Assembly: GCF_009727055.1 (NCBI RefSeq)
Contig: NC_052350.1
Span: 24,073,330 to 24,137,329 of the forward strand
Reading direction: 5' to 3'
DNA length: 64,000 nucleotides
Origin: Benincasa hispida
Lineage: Eukaryota > Streptophyta > Magnoliopsida > Cucurbitales > Cucurbitaceae
In this document: piece by piece, positions 1 to 11,346 of the stretch
How positions within the stretch are numbered: the first letter of the stretch is position 1
Layout: each line of letters starts with the position of its first letter
Made by a program: the position numbers and the translations under genes
The notes under the pieces: model-generated
What the model was told of the DNA's origin: nothing
The model's database searches: none
The model's input: the letters and a program-made list of their open reading frames with translations, nothing else

Positions 1-515
1 GATAAACTTGTTGAGTACTTAAACTTGTAAATCCACTCTAGTGAGAGTTGTATTGTGTTCTTCAAAAATTCAAACATTTGTAACGGTTTGATCCTAAACC
101 GTGGAAATGATCGGATTTGCTCTTGAACCCATAAAAGGAGCGGTGGTGTAACGGTTGGGCTCTAATCCGTGGAAAGAGTCGAAAAGATTTTATTCAAATT
201 CCCAAGAGGCGCTTGGAGAGTGGAGTAGGCCGAGTTTGATCGAACCACTATAAAAATTACGGTGTCTTCTTCTTTAACTCTTTCCTTTTTATTTTTGCAA
301 TTAATTTAAGCAATTTATTGTATGTTTTAGTTTGTTCTTATTTATTTACTAAAATTTTATAAAATTAAATTATCATATTTTTTGTCATCTTATTTGTCGC
401 ATAATTTGAATTTTTCTTATTATTTATAAAAAGTGTAGTTTAATTGGGTTAATTTAAAAAAAAAATTAATTAAACCCTATTCACCCCCCTCTAGAGTTAC
501 CATATCGATCCAACA
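1..515 (+). repeat. 5' LTR of the Sirevirus-like element (right part only)
   Basis: Positions 1-515 align with 10824-11346, with scattered transitions and small indels. The LTR ends in CCAACA at 510-515, the inverted counterpart of the TGTTGG that opens the right LTR at 9811. About 1 kb of the LTR lies upstream of the window. Confidence 0.9.
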
Positions 516-517
516 AT

Positions 518-528
518 TGGTATCAGAG
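518..528 (+). other. primer binding site, initiator tRNA-Met type
   Basis: TGGTATCAGAG begins two bases after the LTR end. It is complementary to the 3' end of initiator tRNA-Met, the usual primer of plant copia elements. The next base departs from the common TGGTATCAGAGC form. Confidence 0.9.
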
Positions 529-582
529 AGGTTGCTCTTCTTGAAATATTTATTTCTTGATAAATTTAATTGTTTTTGAGCT

Positions 583-1840
583 ATGGCAACTTTAGGTTTT
601 ATCCCTTTTACCGATAGTCATTATATTACAAAGCTTCCTCTCATTAATGGTACTAATTATAGTTATTGGAAAAATAGAATGAGATTTTTCTTGCTTTCTA
701 TTGATTATGATTTATGGGATATTGTTGAGGAATGTTTTAAAATTCCAAGAAAAGATGTTGACGGTGTTAGCACTATAAAACATAAGGAAGAAGGGTCAAT
801 AAATGAAAAGAAAACATGCTCTTTAAATGCCAAAGCTATTAATTGCTTATTTTGTGCTTTAACTGAAGTTAAGTATAATAGAGTGTCTATCTGCAAAACC
901 GCTAAAGAGATATGGGATAAATTAGAAATTACTCATGAAGGAACTAGTCAAGTAAAAGAAACGAAGATTGACATGTTAGTTCATCAATATGAATTGTTTA
1001 AAATTGATGAAAATGAAGCTATTTCCGATATGTTTATTAGATTTACTAACATTGTCAATGCTTTAGAAGAACTTGGAAAAAAGTACTCAAATCTTGAGAA
1101 GATAAAGAAGCTATTGTGATCTTTGCCTAAATAATGGGAGCCTAAAGTCACCGCCATTCAAGAGGCAAAGGATCTCAAATCTCTCTCCATTGATGAACTC
1201 ATGGGCCTATTGTTGATGCATGAGATAAAGATCAAAAAACATGGAGAATGAGAAGAAAAAGAAAGAAAAGAGTATAGCTTTAAAGACCATCTCTTTAGAA
1301 GTTGACTCCCAAGGTGAAGATGACCTTGATGAAGATGATGTTGCCTATCTTTCACGTAAGTATAAGAACTTCATCAAGAGAAAGAAACAATTCAAGAAGC
1401 ATCTCTCCAACCAAAAAGAGTCAAAAGGTGAAAAGAACAAAAAGAATGAGGTAATATGCTATAAATGCAAGAAGCTGGGTCATATTAGAACCAATTATCC
1501 TTTTCTCAAATCATCCAAGAAATCCAAGAAGAAAGCAGTGAAAGCTACTTGGAATGATAGCGATGAAAGCGAGTGGGAGTGATAATGAAGAAGTGGCCAA
1601 TTTTTGTTTCATGGCTCATAGTGATAAATAGGATGAATAAAATGATGAGGTAACTCTAGAACCTCTTTCTTATAATGAATTGTTCGATGCTTTTGAAAAT
1701 ATGCAAAATGATTTAGAAAAACTTAGTTCTAAGTATGTTGTACTTAAAAAGAAATACAATGTTTTATCTAGTAAAAATAAGTCTTTACTTGAAGAAATTG
1801 CTTGCTTAAAAGAGAAAAGGCCAGACGAGAACTTGTATAA
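583..1840 (+). pseudogene. copia gag, broken
   Basis: The gag capsid polyprotein packages element RNA into virus-like particles. Reading starts at ATG 583 and gives a capsid N-terminus with the copia motif NGTNYSYWKNRM. In-frame stops follow at 1117-1119 (TGA, probably from an Arg CGA) and 1132-1134 (TAA). The frame shifts near 1240 and reads on to 1582 through a lysine-rich stretch and a zinc knuckle (about 1457-1500). The last cysteine of that CCHC knuckle is replaced by tyrosine. A coiled-coil-like Lys/Glu-rich tail is readable from 1680 to about 1840, where plus-strand homology stops abruptly. The product cannot be functional as read. Family assignment is secure; the exact right border is approximate. 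Confidence 0.85.
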
Positions 1841-1870
1841 TTTTCTATATATTTTATACACATAACTAGG

Positions 1871-4855
1871 TTGTATTGATTTGGGGTCAGAGAAGCTAAG
1901 TTTCATCCCATCATATTCATCTCAAATTCACTATGCATCACTTAGAAATATTCTTCACACAAAGATATAGTAGAACCAAAAATAATATCATCCACTTTTG
2001 TGTACTAGAGCTATTTTTCTTTCTTAATTAAGAGTAGTATCATTTTAGGCATTTTAAATCCATTTCAAGCAAGAAAATTACTTAAGTCTATCATACAAGT
2101 TCTTGAAACTTGTTTTAAGCCATAAAGAGCCCTTTTAACTATAGACATGATTAGGAAATCAAAACACTTCAACCCTGGATTTGTTGTTCTACATAAACTT
2201 CCTCCATGATATAACCATTTAAATGCACTTTTTCACATCCATTTGATACAAAATGAAATTCTTATTAAGAAAAAGCAAGCAACATTCTTATAGCTCTATC
2301 TAGCAAACTGGGTGTAAGAGCTTTTCATAATCTATTCCTCCTCTCTTGACATAATCTTGAGCTCAAGTCTACTTGCTTTATTTCTTTAAATTGATATTTT
2401 CTTTCACTCATTTTTATTTCTAAAGACCCATTTAGTTCCAATATAGAAGCATGAGAGGGCCTAGGGAACTACTCCCAAACTTTATTCCTTTCAAATTATT
2501 TAGTTTTCTTCTTGCATAGCTAAAATCCATTCATCATTTTTGGCATCTTTAAAACTTTTTGGTTCAATTTGAGAAACAAAGCAAGATTATTAAACATATT
2601 AAGAGAGGAACAAGTTTTCAATTAGTTCGGGATCACCAAGAATAATTCTTTGGGATGGGAATGAGCATACCTCCACTCTTTAGGCATGGATGAGAACAAC
2701 TTCGTTCTTTTCGATTAAGTCTTCACCTGCTTACTTGAAACAATTTCCTTGCTTTTGTCACTAAAAAAGTTTCTCCAAAATTTCCTTCTAAAACATCTTT
2801 ATAAATAGGCTCATTAGAAATACATTGTAAGATTCATCATACTACCATGCATAGATTCCTCAATTACTAAAGTTTTCTTGAAAATCTATAAGCTTATCTA
2901 TAGAGAGAAGCCAAGGAAAATACCAAATCCTCTTAGAATCAAAATTTTCAAGTTTTTCTTTGTTATTCAAAATAAAACATTTGCAACCAAAAACTTTGAA
3001 ATACCCAATATTGGGAATTTTGTTGTGCCAAAGTTCAATAAGAGTTTTATCCAAAGAAGGTCTAATTTAAAACTCTATTTAAAACATAACAAGCGGTGTT
3101 AACGGCTTCCGCCCAAAAGTATGTAGGTAAAACCTATACTCATGCAACATCGATCTAGCAAATTCTTGCAAAGTACGATTTTCTCTTTCAACTACACCGT
3201 TTTGTTGAGGAGTTCTTAGAGTGGAGAAATTATGAAAAACCATATTTCTTCACAAAAAGTTTCAAAAGCATTGCTATCAAATTCTCCTCCATGATCAATT
3301 CCTTATTAGAAATAAAAAAACCTTTTCATTTTGAACTCTTTTTGCAAAACGAGAAAAGCTTTTCAAAGCATCATCCTTTAGTTTTAGCATCAAAACCCAG
3401 TAAATCTTGAAAAAATCATCAACTATCATAAAGGCATAATAGTTCCCTCCAAAACTAGTAATTCTAGAAGGGCCAAATAAAGTCCATGTGTAATAGTTGA
3501 AGGGGTCTAGTTGTAGGGATTACATTTTTAGATTTGAAAGAGGACTTAGTTTGCTTACCCATTCGACAAGCATCACAAACTATCTTTTTCAATTTTAAAT
3601 TTGGGAAGACCTCTAACCGAAGAATTCTTGGAAATATTTGAAATTAAGTGCATGCTAGCATGTCTAGTCTTCTATGCCATAACCAAGAATCATTATGCAA
3701 AGCGATAAAACATATTTATCATTAATAGGAAAATCATTCAAATCAATAGTATAAACATTTTCATCTCTATTTCCAACAAATATAACTTTTCTATCACTAG
3801 CATTTTCAATGATGCAATTCTTTTTATCAAACACAACTCTAGAAGCTTTATCAACATAATTAACTAATACTAAGTAATCATGCTTCAAAACATCAACCAA
3901 ACGTACATTTTCAATTAAAATAGAAGATTCATTACTATACTACCTTTACCAATTATTTTACCTTTCTTGTTGTCACCAAAGGTCACAAGACCTCCATCCT
4001 TTTTTGGAGAGAGAGACAAACTTAGATGGGTCTTCCGTCATGTGCCTCGTGCAATCACTATCCAAGTACCACTTGTTTTTCTTAGAGGCTTTCAAACAAA
4101 CCTACAAACACAAATGTTCAAGTTTGATTCTTAGGTACCCGCACTTGTTTGGGTCCTAGATGGTTAGTGTTGACAAACTTGGGAATCCATTTCATTTTTG
4201 TATAGACATTAAGACATTGGATATAGACAAGTAACAGAATAAGTTGTATGTTAAAACTTACCATATGAAAGAAACAAACAACATTATACAAGATTTATCT
4301 CTTCAAACAATTTATGTACTCTACTTTTCTTGAGAAATTATTCCTTGGGAGCATTGTGAAACTTTGCTCTTTGAGAAAAATTTCTTCTTGGAGAAGTAGT
4401 ATGGGCATATTTCAATTTAAAACACTCAGGTCTAATATGGCCTTCAAACCCACAATAATGACATATAGGCACAAAGATAGATTTAACATACTTAGACACA
4501 CCCTTAGGCATATTATGAGATGCTTTAACAAAGATAGTTTTGAAACTTGAAGGAAGTAGAACATTCATCAATATAGCCTAAATCTGTTTTATCACCAAAG
4601 ACTTGCCTACTTCAATTATCTTGTCTAATCTTTGAGCACCTATTGTCAACTTTTTAATAGATTCTTTAGCCTTATCAAGTTCTTGCAAAGAACTAAATTT
4701 CTTTTCTTTGAGAATTTAATCAAATTATCTTTTTCACAACTATCATGCTCAAGAAATTTAACTTTGTCAGCAAGACATTTTTCTCATCACAATCAAAAGC
4801 ATGCTTGTCACAAGGATATTCATTTCATCAATATGCATAGCGTCATGCTCAATCT
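1871..4855 (-). pseudogene. inverted gag C-terminus / protease / integrase / RT segment of the same copia family
   Basis: Reading the minus strand from 4855 downwards shows: the end of a gag coiled coil; a second zinc knuckle (minus 4571-4338, CHYCGFEGHIRPEC); a GAG-pre-integrase stretch (3900-3664); an integrase core with the LLHMDLFGP and DHGGEFD type motifs (about 3640-3000); and the start of reverse transcriptase down to about 1871. Single-base insertions and deletions break the frame every few dozen bases. The piece begins just where the plus-strand gag stops at about 1840, so it looks like the missing middle of the outer element placed backwards. The segment 1871-3650 is repeated at 5138-6948. 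Borders are set by where homology ends. Confidence 0.75.
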
Positions 4856-4880
4856 NNNNNNNNNNNNNNNNNNNNNNNNN
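4856..4880. other. assembly gap, 25 N
   Basis: This is a run of exactly 25 undetermined bases between two inverted copia segments. A fixed, short N run usually marks a gap of unknown size. Confidence 0.98.
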
Positions 4881-6948
4881 GTGATTCCTTAGGACAAGAT
4901 GAAATCTAGCACAAGACATACACTAAACATAATATCGGGTCTACTAGCGATTAAATAAAGTAAAGATCCAATCATACCTCTATAAGTTTTTATATCACAC
5001 CACTTACCTTTTTCATCCTTGTTCAAGCTTAGTGGATGTGCTCATAGGAATTTTTGCAATTTTACCTCATTGAATTGAACCTTTTGAGAAGTCCCTTGTG
5101 TATTTTTCTTGACTTATGAAAATACCATCCTTGAGTTGTTTTGATTTGGAGTCCAAGGAAGAAGCTAAGTTTCTCCCATCATATTCATCTCAAATTCACT
5201 ATGCATACACTTAGAAAATTCTTCACACAAAGGTGGATTAGTAGAAACCAAAAATAATATCATCCACATATATTTTGTATAACTAGAGCATATAATTTTC
5301 TTCAATCTTAATAAAAAGGAGTAGTATCAATTTTACCCATTTTAAATCCATTCTCAAGCAAGAAAATTACTAAGTCTATCATACAAGTTCTTGAAACTTG
5401 TTTTAAGCCATAAAGAGCCCTTTTTAACTTATAGACATGATTAGAAAATTCAAAAACTTTCAACCCTGGATGTTGTTTTCTACATAAACTTCCTCCATGA
5501 TATAACCATTAAAATGCACTTTTCACATCCATTTGATACAAAATGAAATTCTTATTAAGAAGAAAAAGCAAGCAACATTCTTATAGCTTCTAATCTAGCA
5601 CGGGTGTAAGAGTTTCTTCATAATCTATTCCTTCCTCTTGACAATATCTTGAGCTACAAGTCTAGCTTTATTTCTAATGATATTTCCATTTTCATCCATT
5701 TTTATTTCTAAAGACCCATTTAGTTCCAATTATAGAAGCATGAGAGGGGCCTCATAACTCCACTTATTCCTTTTCAAATTGATTTAGTTCTTCTTGCATA
5801 GCTAAAATCCAAAATTCATCATTTTTGGCATCTTTAAAACTTTTTGGTTCAATTTGAAAACAAAGCAAGATTATTAAACATATTAAGAGAGGAACCAGTT
5901 TTCAAACCTTGTTCGGGATCACCAAGAATTAATTCTTTGGGATGGGAATGAGCATACCTCCACTCTTTAGGCATGGATGAAGAACAACTTCGTTCTTTTC
6001 GATTAAGTCACCTTCTTGCTTACTTGAAACAATTTCCTTTGCCTTTGTCACTAAAAAGTAAATCTCCAAAATTTCCTTTCTAAAACATCTTTATAAATAG
6101 GCTCATTAGAAATAACATTGTAAGATTCATCAAATACTACATGCATAGATTCCTCAATTACTAAAGTTCTTTTATTGAAATTCTATAAGCTTTACTAGTA
6201 GAGGAATAGCCAAGGAAAATACCAACATCCGTCTTAGAATCAAAATTTTCAAGTTTTTCTTTGTTTTATTCAAAATAAACATTTGAACCAAAACTTTGAA
6301 ATACCCAATATTTGGAATTTTGTTGTGCCAAAGTTCATAAAGAGTTTTATCCAAAGAAGGTCTATTTAAAACTCTATTTAAAACATAACAAGCGGTGTTA
6401 ACGGCTTCCGCCCAAAAGTATGTAGGTAAAACCATTACTCTTGCAACATCGATCTAGCAAATTCTTGCAAAGTACGATTTTCCTTTTCAACTACACCGTT
6501 TTGTTTTAGGAAGTTCTTAGAGTGGAGAAATTATGAGAAAAACCATTTTCTTCACAAAAAGTTTCAAAAGCATTGCTATCAAATTTCTCCTCCATGATCA
6601 ATCCTAATTTTAGAAATAAAAAACCTTTTCATTTTTGAACTCTTTTTGCAAAACGAGAAAAGCTTTTCAAAGCATCATCCTTATGTTTTAGCATCAAAAC
6701 CCAGTAAATCTTGAAAAATCATCAACTATCATAAAGGCATATAGTTCCCTCCAAAACTAGTAATTCTAGAAGGGCCAAATAAGTCCATGTGTAATAGTTT
6801 GAAGGGGTCTAGTTGTAGGGATTACATTTTTAGATTTGAAAGAGACTTAGTTTGCTTACCCATTCGACAAGCATCACAACTATCTTTTTTTCAAATTTAA
6901 ATTTGGGAAGACCTCTAACCGAAGAATTCTTGGAAATATTTGAAATTA
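4881..6948 (-). pseudogene. second inverted integrase-RT segment, copia
   Basis: On the minus strand, the block runs from integrase (about 6948) through the integrase C-terminal part (6435-6172, with YFWAEAVNTACYVLNR) into reverse transcriptase, ending at 4881 in the RT tail with an SRPDIMFSVCL-type motif. It repeats 1871-3650 closely between 5138 and 6948, but the two copies differ mainly by one- and two-base indels. Homology to the first copy ends after GAAATTAA at about 6948. The RT tail at 4881 is the stretch that should directly precede the plus-strand RNase H at 8884. Confidence 0.75.
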
Positions 6949-8883
6949 AAATGCACTGTTCACCTCACCGATTTCAAGCAACATCTAGAGTGGTGATCCC
7001 CCAATAGGAATATTTTCTCATATCCTTAGCTTTCCGCTAATAATTTTTAAAGAAGACTAAGGTCCGTGACAGACATTTGAGCGCGTTTTAGCACCTATTT
7101 TCTATCCACCACCCCTCAGAACAACCGATAAACATTTACTTCTGATGATCATTGACAACAACATTCTTCTGTCAGGTTCGTTTAACCAGCAGAAAACGAC
7201 GCCTATTTCCTTACAATTCCTAGCCATTTATGTCTAGGTTTATTACAATTAAAACAAAGGGAATTGTTACCGTTCTCTTAAAGTGGATTTCTGTTTTTTT
7301 CTTATCGTTCTTGTTTTGTGGAACACAATTTCTGACCTTTTTCTCTCTTTGTCCCATTTGACTTTTGGTTCAAGTTTTACCACGGAAAGTGGCATCTCCC
7401 AAGCGTACGGCATTTACCTCTTCCATGTGGCCCTTACTTTCGGGCTTTCCTTTCTCGAATCTTATCGGTTTGTGAGAACTCTCCAAGGAAAACTCCTGGT
7501 CTTATACCTCAACATGTTTTAGAAATCTTCCACAAAGGGTGTAGTTTATCAATAATTAATTAGCAACATTAGAATTTGTTCGTTTTAATGCATGCCTTTA
7601 GTTTTATTATAATAAATGGGCTATCTTCATGTAGTTCACGGACTGCAGCCTCCGACTCTCGCTCCTCATCTGGAACTTGAGATAACAAGCTGATAACATA
7701 TTCTTCGACCCGGACCTCCTCGGTGTCATACTTCTTCTGTTAGGGGTCCCAACTTCCTTGCTGTCATTTATTGTGTTTGTAGTAGTCATTACAGATATCG
7801 GTCAAAACCATAATTAAATGTTCTTTTACATAAGAAAATCTTTCTCCTTCCACCAAGCAGCTTTCTTTTATCTGTTGTTCAGTTGTGGTTCTTTCTACGG
7901 GACGATTGGTTTATCCCTGGGTACATTGATCAGTAACTTTCTTGACGGTAGAAAAGAAAGAAAAAACATCTTTCTACTTCCACCGTTTTGAAGTTTCGCT
8001 ACTTTGAGCCAAAATGGATAGTAGAGGTCTGGATATAGTAGATGGTCAGCGTGTCTGTTGTGCCATAATATCGTTGTTGCTTGTGCGGTAGCCAATACAA
8101 ATTTGGCAGATGTGGAACTGATCTTTTTTAAAAAATTATTGGAATATGACAAGACCTTCATACTTATGAATAGGATTGAGCGAAAACATGATCAGGACCG
8201 ACGGTCTGGCTGGCAAAAATACTGGCTTTCTTCAGAGAACCTGCCAAAACCCAAAAATCATTACAAGTACTGAAGTTTCGTAGAAGGATCTCTTCGCCTT
8301 CTCTTTTTCAGACGTTTTTTGGCGGCTCTGCCTAAGTGTGCAAGCAGGTTCAGGAATTGATGCCACGTTCCTGTCCCCAGATAAAATAGCCCACAAAAAA
8401 GAAAAACTCGATTTTTTAGAATATGCATCCTGCTTATCTTGGATCGGAACAATGCACTTTTTTCTCTATCTTAACTCAATGCTTTGAAAAAACAAAAAAA
8501 AAATAAAACAAACCAAAGGAGAGGGAAGTGCGGGCCAGGCTCCATGAACATAATTATGCGCAGAAACGATGCATGGGCGAGCGCCGCTTCGTCCATTATG
8601 TTAAAAGCAACGTCGTCGGATCATCGTGATGGCCGAGGTTGGCCAGTGCATGCATGTAGGCATTTCCACCATTACCCACATTAATTCTATCCCTTCAACT
8701 CCTTCCAAACTATGGGTACCTTCTTTGTGGGATTAACCACGTACTAACTCTTCTCCCATGTAGTCCCTAAGGTTAGAGTAAATTAAAGGGAAACTCTCCT
8801 TCTTCAAAAAATTTATCAATGTGGGAGTCTTCAATTTCAAGGTTAGTTCCCTTTTGTTTCTTTAATCTCTTCTTCTTATTTAC
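6949..8883 (-). mobile_element. remnant of another LTR element, minus strand
   Basis: No long reading frame is present. On the minus strand, about 8870-8690 resembles 28093-28260 (shared CCCACATTGATAAATTTT core and the AAAGGGAAC stretch before it), an LTR-type sequence. At 7262-7225 the minus strand reads CFNCNKPRHK, the first half of a gag zinc knuckle, followed by a frame break. This fits a badly decayed copia-like LTR plus gag inserted just before the host element's RNase H. I could not find a primer site or exact ends, and 8200-8650 holds nothing else recognisable. Confidence 0.4.
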
Positions 8884-9480
8884 ATGCCGTTAAAAGGATT
8901 TTTAAATATTTGCTTGGTACTATTGATTTAGGCTTATGGTATCCCAGAAATGTTGAATTTAATTTGGTAGGATATTCCGATGCGGATTTTGCGGGTAGTT
9001 TACTTGAACGTAAGAGTACTAGTGGAACTTGTCAATTTCTTGGTAGTTTCTTAGTTTCTTGATTTAGTAAAAAGAAAAATCCGGTTGTCTTATCCACTAC
9101 CGAAGCGGAATATATTGCAGTTGCTAGTTATTGTGCTCAAATTCTTTGAATGAAACAAACTCTTTGTGATTTTGGATTAAAGTTTGATAATGTGCCTATA
9201 TTTTGTGATAATAATAGTGCTATTAATTTGACTAAAAATCCTATACATCATTCTAGAACTAAGCATATTGATATTAGGCATCACTTTTATTAGAGAGCAT
9301 GTGCAAAATGATAATATTGCTCTTGAATTTGTAGGCTCTAATAATCAATTAGTGGATATTTTTACCAAGCCTTTGAATGAAGAAAACTTTTGCAAAATAG
9401 GCTTGAGCTCGGTATTATTCGTTGTGATGCCTCTTGATTTTATAATTTTACTTGTTAAATCTTTTAGAAGATATTTTGAT
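8884..9480 (+). pseudogene. copia RNase H domain, broken
   Basis: The domain degrades the RNA strand of the RNA-DNA hybrid during reverse transcription. The frame from about 8886 shows AVKRIFKYLLGT, GYSDADFAG, STTEAEYIA and NPIHHSRTKHIDI, the standard copia order up to the FTKPL-type end near 9375. Two tryptophan positions have become TGA (9060-9062 and 9147-9149), and an extra T near 9290 shifts the frame. These G-to-A changes are typical of methylated, silent elements. It is in the same orientation as the flanking LTRs, so it belongs to the outer element. Confidence 0.85.
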
Positions 9481-9810
9481 AGGGGGAGATATGGAAAGTA
9501 TGTGTTAATATTCTTAGAGAGAGTTATGCTAAATTTATGTTCATATTTTTAAGGGAAACATTTATGTAGTTCTAAATTTTTCTTAATTATTCTTTTTTAT
9601 GATTCCAAAGTGGAGAAGTTTAAGAAAAATATACTATATTTGTTATGATCTTGATTGTATTAATTAGGGGGAGAATTTATTTTTTTTTTAGTGAATTTCA
9701 AGAATGATCTTTATGGTGATATGTTGAATTTTATTATGTGTTACATATGGTTTACATGTATTTCAAGCTATTTTTCTTGAATAGTTTGTCATCATCAAAA
9801 AGGGGGAGAT
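9481..9810 (+). other. repeated polypurine tracts before the 3' LTR
   Basis: Three near-identical purine runs occur: AGGGGGAGAT at 9481, AGGGGGAGA at 9666 and AAAAAGGGGGAGAT ending at 9810, directly before the LTR. The last one primes plus-strand DNA synthesis. Multiple tracts are a published feature of Sireviruses; the function of the extra copies is uncertain. Confidence 0.75.
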
Positions 9811-11346
9811 TGTTGGCTTTTTGGCCCTTAATCTCAAATTAATTAATTTCAATTAATTAATTAATCAATTTTTTGATGATAACAAACTCAATTTCTAATT
9901 ACTGGGAATCTTATGTTTTAATATGTCCATAGCGTAGAGCTCGAAACAATGATTCCAACACCTCTTGAATCACTTAAATCGGAGCTAAAACGAAGACGAT
10001 ATGACCGAAACAATTCATAGAAAAAATACTGTGGTGGATGACGTGGCATAACCAGACCATTTGCATGTAGACATGTGGCAGCATATTGGTTAAATGGTGG
10101 ATCATTAAGAGATTAACATATGATGGACTTTTGATTTTTGGATTGATTTAAAATTAAAAAAATTGAAATTTAAAAGAAATTTAAAAGGAAAATAAATTTA
10201 ATATTATTTTATGTTTGGGTTCTAACGGCTAGTTTTTTTACACATGATTTGTTTTTTAATTTTTGGATTGACTTTAAAAAAGAATGAATTTAAAAAATAA
10301 AAAATGTATTAAAAGGAAATAAGTTTAATATTATTTTATGTTTGTGTCTAATGGCTAGTTTTTTACACATGATATATTTTTTTTTTTAGATTGACTTTAA
10401 AAAAGAATGAATTAAAAAGAAAATAAATTAAAAGGAAATGAATTTAATATTATTTTATGTTTGTGTCTAACAGCTAGTTTTTGACACATGGTATGTTTTT
10501 TTTATTTTTGGATTAATTTTAAAAAGAAAATTAATTTCAAAAAAAAGGAATTTAATATTATATTTTGTTTGTATCCAATAACTAATTTAGTTTAAAATCT
10601 CCACCATTGTTTTTTCCTTTTCCAAAATCCAATGGTCCAAATTAATTGTAGTTTCTAAAAATTTTCCCATCTTTATATTAACCATCTTCCTCTCCAAATT
10701 TTAAAAACAAATTTTACATTTCATAATCCTCCAAAACTCAAAAGTTTCATTGGTTGCTCTCTCTAAGTTCCCAATTTTTTTTCTTTTCATCTTATTCTTG
10801 AGAGAGTGTTATTGTATTGTGAGGATAAACTTGTTGAGTGCTTAAACTTGTAAATCCACTCTAGTGAGAGTTATATTGTGTTCTTCAAAAATTTCAACAT
10901 TTGTAACGGTTTGATCCTAAACCATGGAAAGGATCGGGTTTGCTCTTGAACCCGTAAAAAGAGCAGTGGTGTAACGGTTGGGCTCTAATCCGTGGAAAGA
11001 GTCGGAAAGATTTTATTCAAATTCTCAAGAGGCGCTTGGGGAGTGGAGTAGGTAGAGTTTGACCGAACCACTATAAAAATTATGATGTCTTATTCTCTAA
11101 CTATTTCCTTTTTATTTTTGCAATTAATTTAAGCAATTTATTGTATGTTTTAGTTTATCCTTATTTATTTGTTAAAATTTGATAGAATTAAGTTATCACA
11201 TTTTTTGTCATCTTATTTGTTCCATAATTTGAATTTTTCTTATTATTTATAAAAAGTGTATTAATTAGTTTAATTGGGTTAATTTTAAAAAAATATTTTA
11301 ATTTAACCTTATTCATCTCCCCTAGGGTTGCCATATCGATCCAACA
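9811..11346 (+). repeat. 3' LTR of the Sirevirus-like element, 1536 bp
   Basis: It starts TGTTGG at 9811, right after the polypurine tract, and ends CCAACA at 11341-11346. Its second half matches 1-515. Positions about 10080-10570 contain a reiterated stretch: units of roughly 115-120 bp with the shared text TTTAATATTATTTTATGTTTG and GGCTAGTTTTT occur about four times. They lie upstream of the putative promoter and R region near 10750-10830. Confidence 0.88.

Larger units (their letters stand above)
1..11346 (+). mobile_element. Sirevirus-like Ty1/copia LTR retrotransposon, decayed and rearranged
   Basis: Seen: a truncated left LTR (1-515) matches the second half of a right LTR (9811-11346). 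In between lie a tRNA-Met-type primer site, a gag with zinc knuckle, a plus-strand RNase H and three polypurine tracts. The expected gag-protease-integrase-RT-RNase H order is broken, because everything between the gag coiled coil and RNase H is on the minus strand, partly duplicated, with a 25-N gap in the middle. Known: long LTRs, this primer site and repeated AGGGGGAGA tracts are Sirevirus hallmarks. The LTR copies differ at many transitions, so the insertion is old. The element appears to sit inside another copia LTR that resumes at 11347. The target-site duplication cannot be tested because the left end lies outside the window. Confidence 0.85.

Noticed and set aside
7895..8161. Minus-strand frame of 88 codons in the remnant before RNase H
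   Set aside because: No recognisable domain, no support from neighbouring frames; probably chance in decayed repeat DNA.
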